DNA of 11,555 nucleotides, taken from assembly GCA_017302195.1 (NCBI GenBank), contig JAFLEG010000060.1:1-11555 (forward strand). Direction: 5' to 3'. Origin of the DNA: Verrucomicrobiota bacterium (lineage in GTDB: Bacteria > Verrucomicrobiota > Verrucomicrobiia > Limisphaerales > UBA9464). Under the pieces are notes generated by a model. That model was not told where the DNA came from. It saw only the letters and a list, made by a program, of their open reading frames with translations, and searched no databases. The position numbers were made by a program, and so were the translations under genes. Shown here piece after piece: positions 6,989 to 11,555 of the stretch (its first letter is position 1; each line of letters opens with the position of its first letter).

Positions 6989-7794
6989 GGGGTTGGCTGC
7001 GCCGCCAGGCGGAGGAACAAGCTGCCACTTGCGGTCGCCGTGGGCAGCGAGACCCGCAGTGCGCCGGTGTAACCGGTCACCGGATCCCCGAGGGGCGTCC
7101 ATGAGGAGTCCGCGTTCAGGTGGGTGGCGTGTTCGAGTTGGTAGCGGACGCCGGCCATTCCGGACCACCGGACTTCCAGTGGAACGCCCTCCGGTGAGAT
7201 CTGGAGCCGCAGCACGGACTCCACATGCCGCGGGCTCGTCCGGGCGGCCTGTTCGTCGGCATTGCCCTGGCCATCGCCATCCGGATCGGCGGACGCCGTT
7301 GCGTCGAGAGACCCGAAGTGATCGCGTTCCCAGCCGTCGGCCAGGCCATCGGAATCCGAGTCGGCCGGGGCCGATGCATCCACCCGGGCGATGGCGACGT
7401 CTCCCAGACCGTTGTGATCACCGGCCAGCAGGGTGTCCGCAAACGTCGTGAAGGCAACCCAGCGGCCATCCCCGCTGATCTGCGCCAGCGTGGAGAGGGA
7501 GGAGCCCGGGGTGCCGTCCGCGGCACGGGACAGCAGGGCGGTCGTGCCCGCGTAACGGTCGGTGACCACCACCTGGGGCCAGGGATTCCCGGCGGCACCC
7601 AGTTCCGGAGCGGCAGTGCGGTAGGTCACGAAGCGTCCGTCCGCGCTGAGCCGTGGCCCGCGGCTTTCCGTGGATCCGGGCACCCCGGAAGGACTCCGGC
7701 TCACCAGTTCCTCGACCCGGGTGGCCACCGGAATTGCCCACACCTGCGGCGGCGTTCCCAGCGAGCGATCCTGGCGCCGGACATACGCGATCAC
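6985..7794 (-). CDS. C-terminal fragment of frameshifted PD40 β-propeller protein, with calcium-binding linker and C-terminal β domain
   Basis: This frame can start only at the GTG 7794-7792 (269 aa), but PD40-compatible sequence continues upstream in the same frame to about 7881 (RILPSASEELLLPPS..., then SDLQIAAQGSVIAYVRR). It is therefore best read as the 3' part of the gene at 7791-10112 and not as an independent gene. Two further PD40 blades are visible: LSADGRFVTYRT (49-60) and ISGDGRWVAFTT (106-117). Next comes DSDSDGLADGWERDHFGSL (145-163) and DPDGDGQGNADE (170-181), a thrombospondin-type-3-like calcium linker frequent in verrucomicrobial exported proteins. Residues about 195-266 (GVRYQLEHATHLN, ending SLFLRLAAQ) look like the small C-terminal β domain of such proteins. 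No signal peptide precedes it, which supports a broken gene. Confidence 0.75.
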   Translation of the reverse strand: MIAYVRRQDRSLGTPPQVWAIPVATRVEELVSRSPSGVPGSTESRGPRLSADGRFVTYRTAAPELGAAGNPWPQVVVTDRYAGTTALLSRAADGTPGSSLSTLAQISGDGRWVAFTTFADTLLAGDHNGLGDVAIARVDASAPADSDSDGLADGWERDHFGSLDATASADPDGDGQGNADEQAARTSPRHVESVLRLQISPEGVPLEVRWSGMAGVRYQLEHATHLNADSSWTPLGDPVTGYTGALRVSLPTATASGSLFLRLAAQPTP

Positions 7795-10112
7795 GGAACC
7801 CTGGGCGGCGATCTGGAGATCGGAGACCGGAAGCAGCGATGGCGGAAGCAGGAGTTCCTCCGAGGCCGAGGGCAGGATACGGGGCTCAGGCCTGGCGCGT
7901 CCATGCCGAGTCCCTGCCGGAGAATCACCACGGTCCGCCCATCATCGCCCAGCCAGGCATTGCTGGCCGGGAACCGCTGCACTTCCATGAAGGTGTCGTT
8001 GGTGAGCCGGGCGAGGAACCACTCCCCACGCCCCTCCTGGAACAGCGCCATCTGCGCATCGGCGGAAATCTGGAGACGCTGTCCCTGAGGGGTGGGCCGC
8101 CCGGTCAGACTGCGGGGGTTGATCTGCCAGGTGCGGCCGGCGTCCAGGTCCCTCAGATACAGGGCGGAATCCGAGATGCCTTCCCGGAGGGCCGACGAGC
8201 GGAAGGCGACCCGCCGTCCATCGGCGCTGATTCGAGGCTCTGATGCCCAGCGTCCAAGGCTGTGGGTGGTCCGGTCCGCGGCGCTGACCGGTTCGCGGAC
8301 TCCCGTGTCCAGATGGATGCGGACGATCTCGCTGCCCGTCGGGGCATCGCCCCCTGTCGAGACGTCGGCGAGAAACCGCCCGTTGCGGGAAAGGGCCGAT
8401 TCGCTCGCGCCGCCCGTGGCGGCGCCCTCCGGACCGACGGAGAGCAGGCGGTTGCCTCCCGTGAGCCGGTCGAACACGAAGGTGTCGCGGGATCGTTGGG
8501 GATCGTCCGGCGCGGCCACGAGATCGGACGCGTCGCTGACGTAGGCCAGCTTCCCGCCGTCGTCGCTGAGTCCGATGCCGGTCATGCTGCCCCCGGAGGC
8601 CGTCCGGTGCGACCCGGTGGCCAGCGACACGACGTTCCGCGTCCCGTCGGCGAGGGAGATCACGACCAGGTCCGCCTCGCCATTGTGATCGCCCGGAACC
8701 AGGACGGGAGTTCGCTCTTCCACCAGGACGTGCCGGCCGTCGGGGCTGAACCCGGGTGCGATGGACTCCGGGTCCTCGGAGATGCTCCGGGTGATCCCAG
8801 TGGCCAGCTCCCGATGAAACCACTGGAGGGTGCCGGCGACGGAAACGCCGGCCCCCGGAATCGCTGCGTCCGAGAGAAAGATCAGGTGCTCGCCATCGGC
8901 GCTCAGCACTGGGCTGAGGGAGCCGGCCGGGTCCTCGACAACCGCCGATCCGCCTTCCTGCAGGGACGTCAGCGTGTGAATGCCCGAGACGGCCCTCCAG
9001 ATGCGGATCTGATGGGAAAGACCCTCGGAGGGATCGGTGCCATTCTCCACGGTGAAGGCCAGGGTGGCTCCGTCCGCCGACAAGACCGGCCCCTCCACCA
9101 GGGTTTCCACGCTGACCGGGAGGCCTTGTGATGCCTGCACCACCTCCCCCGTGGTAAGATCCATTCTCCAGACGCCGCCCGCGGTCTCAGGCAGGCCGCT
9201 GCCGGGCGATAACGGAAATGCCAGGACACGTCCGTCGGCGCTGAGCGTCAGGGAATCCACACCGACGAGCAGCGGGGGATCGGTCGGGAGAGTATCCGGA
9301 AGCCGGACCCGCCTCAGTCCGGTTCCATCGCGTGTCCAGATGAATATCGTGGTGGCATGTCCCTCGACCGGCGCCAGAGACCTGGCGTTGCTCAGAAATG
9401 CCACCACTGAACCGTCGGCGCTGATCACGGGACCCCCGGCGGAAGCGCTGAAATCCAGGGGATCCTCGATGGCATCGGACGGCGGACGGTTGATCCATTC
9501 GCTGGTGCCGGCCTGCACATCGTGAAGGAACACCCCGGACCTTCCCGAGGCATCCGGTGCCTCCACCAAATCGGAGGACTCGCTCTCGAAGGCGATCCAG
9601 CGACCATCGGCGGAGATCTGCGCCCCCCAGGAGCGCGCATTGGCCGCAGCGGATGCCCCGTGACGATGGCTGGCCAGCGTGGTGACCCCCGTTTCCAAAT
9701 CCCGCCAATAGATGTCCGTGACCCCGTTGGTGTCCCCCAGCGACGACTCGTCGGTCGCCCAGGTGAACGCCACCCGTCGTCCGTCGGCAGACACGGAGAA
9801 ATCCCACACCTGTCCCCGCCCGCTCACCCCCGCGCTGTTGGTGGAGACGAGCGTGGTCCGGCCCGTGTCCAGGTCCCGCCGGAAGAGATCCAGCACCGAA
9901 CCGTTGACGTCGTTGGCGGCCAGATCGGATGCGGCGCTGAGGAAGAGGATTCGCTGCGCCGACCCGGCAAACACACCGCCCACCGAAGCCGAGCCGCCCG
10001 TGACACTGGCCATGGCCCCCGGATGCCGCACGGTGACCGGGATCAGCGAATCGCCAAGGACCGACGAGTGACCGAGGACCACGGCAAGGACGAGGCGCAG
10101 GGAGGGCTTCAT
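7791..10112 (-). CDS. N-terminal part of secreted PD40/TolB-like β-propeller protein, frameshifted near its 3' end
   Basis: The product is 773 aa from the ATG at 10112, chosen because a signal peptide starts there (MKPSLRLVLAVVLGHSSVLG, then DS). A longer frame to 10169 would add a basic stretch ahead of the signal. About 13 WD40-like PD40 blades follow, most marked by '(I/L/V)SADGRxxAF', for example VSADGRRVAFTW, ISADGRWIAFES and LSADGEHLIFLS. They end in strands such as DIYWRDLETGVTTLAS, and several carry Asp/Asn-Gly turns (DTNG, DVNG, DHNG). Such propellers usually bind proteins or ligands extracellularly; no catalytic residue is visible. The last 29 residues are Arg/Cys/Pro-rich (CPRPRRNSCFRHRCFRSP) and unlike the rest, because the true frame is lost at the C-run 7884-7881. 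Restoring one base would give a single 1042-aa protein with about 16 blades. It is first in the minus-strand group. Confidence 0.8.
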   Translation of the reverse strand: MKPSLRLVLAVVLGHSSVLGDSLIPVTVRHPGAMASVTGGSASVGGVFAGSAQRILFLSAASDLAANDVNGSVLDLFRRDLDTGRTTLVSTNSAGVSGRGQVWDFSVSADGRRVAFTWATDESSLGDTNGVTDIYWRDLETGVTTLASHRHGASAAANARSWGAQISADGRWIAFESESSDLVEAPDASGRSGVFLHDVQAGTSEWINRPPSDAIEDPLDFSASAGGPVISADGSVVAFLSNARSLAPVEGHATTIFIWTRDGTGLRRVRLPDTLPTDPPLLVGVDSLTLSADGRVLAFPLSPGSGLPETAGGVWRMDLTTGEVVQASQGLPVSVETLVEGPVLSADGATLAFTVENGTDPSEGLSHQIRIWRAVSGIHTLTSLQEGGSAVVEDPAGSLSPVLSADGEHLIFLSDAAIPGAGVSVAGTLQWFHRELATGITRSISEDPESIAPGFSPDGRHVLVEERTPVLVPGDHNGEADLVVISLADGTRNVVSLATGSHRTASGGSMTGIGLSDDGGKLAYVSDASDLVAAPDDPQRSRDTFVFDRLTGGNRLLSVGPEGAATGGASESALSRNGRFLADVSTGGDAPTGSEIVRIHLDTGVREPVSAADRTTHSLGRWASEPRISADGRRVAFRSSALREGISDSALYLRDLDAGRTWQINPRSLTGRPTPQGQRLQISADAQMALFQEGRGEWFLARLTNDTFMEVQRFPASNAWLGDDGRTVVILRQGLGMDAPGLSPVSCPRPRRNSCFRHRCFRSPISRSPPRVP
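7881..7884 (-). other. Likely frameshift site (C4 run, one base short) joining the two PD40 gene parts
   Basis: On the coding strand the codons read AGC CCC GTA TCC. If the C-run were five long they would read AGC CCC CGT ATC CTG CCC TCG, giving APGLSP followed by RILPSASEELLLPP, which leads without a stop into the downstream fragment. The downstream frame is closed by a TGA at 7944-7942, so the shift must lie between about 7941 and 7791. A -1 slip of the CCC-decoding tRNA on this C4 would have the same effect. A one-base deletion or an assembly error is the simplest explanation. Confidence 0.65.
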
Positions 10113-10152
10113 GGGGGCGGGTTGTGGGGCGCGCTTCTTTCTGAGTCGAATA

Positions 10153-10181
10153 ATGACATGCGTCAACATTAAAGATTACAA
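10153..10181 (-). promoter_or_regulatory. Candidate σ70-type promoter for the PD40 gene
   Basis: On the minus strand TTGTAA (10181-10176) and TGTCAT (10158-10153) are 17 bp apart, each matching consensus at four of six positions, within an AT-rich patch. Transcription would begin near 10146, about 34 nt before the ATG at 10112. That fits this start and excludes the longer frame from 10169. TTGACG at 10166-10161 is an alternative -35 box, but its paired -10 is poorer. Confidence 0.35.
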
Positions 10182-10403
10182 CCGAAAACAGATACTCTTC
10201 ACCACCGGACCCTGCATGAGGCCGTGGATGGAACGCGACCCTGCCGGGGACTGGATCTCCTGAGCCTCCCTGGCGTTGCGGACGCGAGGCGCCACGGGGT
10301 GGGCTTCGTGTCCACGAATCGGCGGACGCCACCCAGTCGCCGATCCCTCCTGCCGGCAGGTTCCGAATGCGCGGGGTGGTGGCGCGACATGCCGCCGGAT
10401 GCT

Positions 10404-10432
10404 TTGACAACCATCCGGTGCCACCGGATACA
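10404..10432 (+). promoter_or_regulatory. Candidate σ70-type promoter for the metallophosphoesterase
   Basis: A perfect -35 hexamer TTGACA (10404-10409) is followed after exactly 17 bp by GATACA (10427-10432), which keeps the central ATA of the -10 consensus. A start point about seven bases later would leave only a very short 5' leader before the ATG at 10446. It would also exclude the in-frame ATG at 10389, which lies upstream of the -35 box. Confidence 0.5.
10413..10429. promoter_or_regulatory. 17-bp palindrome in the promoter spacer, candidate operator
   Basis: ATCCGGT, GCC, ACCGGAT form a perfect inverted repeat with 7-bp arms. It lies between the -35 and -10 boxes and overlaps the first three bases of the -10 box. 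A dimeric regulator bound here would block RNA polymerase. It could alternatively form a hairpin or be chance; the regulator is unknown. Confidence 0.4.
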
Positions 10433-10445
10433 GGACGCAGCAAAC

Positions 10446-11555
10446 ATGAGCTCCGAGCTGCCCCGCCCCGCCAGTCCGCATTCCCATCATGGCCTCAACC
10501 GCCGCCGCTTCTTCCAGGTCACCGGCGCCGCAGGCGCCGGACTGGCGCTGAGCCGGCTTCCGGCCGTCGGGGGGCTGCTGCCGCAGGCGCCGACCGGACC
10601 CGGCGCCATCCGCTTCGCCCTCATCGGCGACTACGGGGAGACCCTCGCGGACCAGGCCTTCCCACTGGACACCGTGGCCGCGATGGTTCGGAGCTGGAAT
10701 CCGGATTTCGTGGTCTCGGCGGGCGACAACAACTACGTCCTGGGCGAGGCCTCCACCATCGAGGTCAACATCGGGAAGAATTTCACCGGTTACATCCATC
10801 CCAAGTCCGATCAGATCCCGGTGATCTACCCCTATCCGCCCGGCGCCCCCCCGTACAACCGCTTCATCCCGTGCCTGGGCAACCACGACTATTCGGATGT
10901 CGCCGACGACGCGCTCCCCTCGGTGGACAACATCCCCAAGAGCAATCCCTACCTGGAGTACTTCCGGAGGGCGCTCCGGGAGGGAACGGCCCTGGCGCCG
11001 AACACCACCATCAGCTTCGACGACAATGCCACCGGACAGACCTGGACCCGGAGCCTGATCTCCGGGGAGGTCGAGGACTTCGCACCCTTCAGCGAGACCC
11101 AGAACCTGCGTTACTTCGACGTCCGCCTGGGCACGGCCAGCGGGCCAAGCTCGGTGCATCTGTTCATCCTGGACAGCGATTCGCCCACGCCCTACGGACG
11201 CTATGCGGCGGACCGGCCCATCCCCAACCGCGATGGCAGCAACAGCCCCTTCACGGAGTCCGCGACGCAGGCCGCGTGGCTGAAGCGGCGGCTGGCGGCC
11301 AGCACCGCCCGCTGGAAGATCGTGATCCTGCATCACCCGCCCTACAATTCCGCGCCGGGCGCGGAGAACTCCCAGTACACCTTCGCCCGCTGGCCCTACC
11401 GCGCCTGGGGGGCGACCGCCGTCATCTCGGGTCATGTGCACAACTACGAGCGGCTCGAGATGCCCGATCCGGACGCCAACCTGCAGCCGGATTACGGCAC
11501 GCCGACCATTCCCTACATCGTCAACGGCGCGGGGGGATTCATTCCCGAGCAGGGC
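10446..11555 (+). CDS. Tat-exported metallophosphoesterase, purple acid phosphatase-like (partial, 3' end off window)
   Basis: The frame is open from the ATG at 10446 to the right edge (370 codons), so the C-terminus is missing. Residues 18-35 (LNRRRFFQVTGAAGAGLA) form a twin-arginine signal, implying folding and metal loading before export. All calcineurin-like metal-binding motifs are present in order: GDYGE (Asp62), GDNNY (Asp94 with Tyr97), GNHD (Asn146-His147-Asp148), ILHHPPY (His296-His297) and GHVHNYE (His330, His332). The Asp-x-x-Tyr spacing at 94-97 matches the Fe(III)-binding tyrosine of purple acid phosphatases. The expected activity is hydrolysis of phosphomonoesters or diesters outside the cytoplasm; the substrate is unknown. 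An in-frame ATG at 10389 would extend the N-terminus by 19 residues but overlaps nothing signal-like and precedes the predicted promoter. A phosphate-scavenging role is plausible, but I see no obvious Pho-box-like repeat. Confidence 0.9.
   Translation, partial: MSSELPRPASPHSHHGLNRRRFFQVTGAAGAGLALSRLPAVGGLLPQAPTGPGAIRFALIGDYGETLADQAFPLDTVAAMVRSWNPDFVVSAGDNNYVLGEASTIEVNIGKNFTGYIHPKSDQIPVIYPYPPGAPPYNRFIPCLGNHDYSDVADDALPSVDNIPKSNPYLEYFRRALREGTALAPNTTISFDDNATGQTWTRSLISGEVEDFAPFSETQNLRYFDVRLGTASGPSSVHLFILDSDSPTPYGRYAADRPIPNRDGSNSPFTESATQAAWLKRRLAASTARWKIVILHHPPYNSAPGAENSQYTFARWPYRAWGATAVISGHVHNYERLEMPDPDANLQPDYGTPTIPYIVNGAGGFIPEQG

Larger units (their letters stand above)
10113..10445. other. Divergent intergenic region between PD40 and phosphatase genes
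   Basis: This 333-bp stretch holds the promoters of two divergent genes. Bases about 10150-10200 are the most AT-rich patch I noticed in the window and contain the candidate minus-strand promoter. The middle (about 10200-10400) is GC-rich with no convincing coding frame. It includes a perfect 12-bp palindrome CCTGCCGGCAGG at 10349-10360, which could be a binding site or chance. The right end carries the TTGACA promoter and its internal palindrome. Confidence 0.5.

Noticed and set aside
5717..7072. A 451-codon plus-strand open frame opposite the sugar dehydrogenase
   Set aside because: The opposite strand carries conserved quinoprotein motifs throughout; this translation shows none.
7791..7794. 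GTGA overlap read as translational coupling of two separate PD40 genes
   Set aside because: The downstream fragment lacks a signal peptide, and propeller-like sequence in its frame continues upstream of the GTG, so a frameshift explains the arrangement better.
10199..10447. An 82-codon minus-strand open frame in the divergent spacer
   Set aside because: Arg-rich, no recognisable domain, and it would overlap the phosphatase promoter and start; treated as noncoding.
10176..11441. A 421-codon minus-strand open frame opposite the phosphatase
   Set aside because: It lies antisense to all the metallophosphoesterase motifs, and its product shows no domain or signal; a codon-bias shadow.

Overview
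The window is GC-rich chromosomal DNA that looks verrucomicrobial, or at least from the Planctomycetota-Verrucomicrobiota (PVC) group. Four things point there: a pseudopilin-type protein with a GFTLVELL cleavage motif at the left edge; a large secreted β-propeller protein with the PVC-type C-terminal CxxCH heme-binding domain; a secreted PD40-repeat protein ending in a D-x-D-x-DG calcium-binding linker and a small C-terminal β domain of the kind common in verrucomicrobial exported proteins; and a membrane-anchored protein with a GspG-like C-terminal segment. The phylum is inferred from family content; there is no rRNA or other marker gene here.

Layout. Bases 1-733 (minus) hold the 5' part of a pilin-like secreted protein that runs off the left edge. 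A 223-bp divergent spacer separates it from a plus-strand heme-binding dehydrogenase-like protein (957-3524), which ends in a convergent spacer containing a perfect 10-bp-stem hairpin. Three minus-strand genes follow, transcribed right to left and possibly as one unit: a PD40 β-propeller protein (10112 down to 6985, broken by a frameshift near 7881-7884), a glucose/sorbosone-dehydrogenase-family quinoprotein (6922-5423), and a one-pass membrane protein of unknown function (5333-3690). A 333-bp spacer carries back-to-back promoters; the plus-strand one has a perfect TTGACA box and a 17-bp palindrome exactly filling the -35/-10 spacer. It leads into a Tat-exported purple-acid-phosphatase-like metallophosphoesterase (10446 to the right edge, 3' truncated).

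How the genes fit together. Every predicted product carries an export or membrane signal, so this is a cell-envelope/extracytoplasmic locus. A quinoprotein sugar dehydrogenase near a c-type heme protein could form an oxidation/electron-transfer pair, but they are on opposite strands and the link is only inference. I see no tRNA, rRNA, CRISPR array, transposase, phage gene or defence system. The observations most worth follow-up are the frameshift in the PD40 gene, the palindrome inside the phosphatase promoter, and the uncharacterised membrane protein with a pseudopilin-like C-terminal module. I found no convincing evidence of an undescribed multi-gene system.
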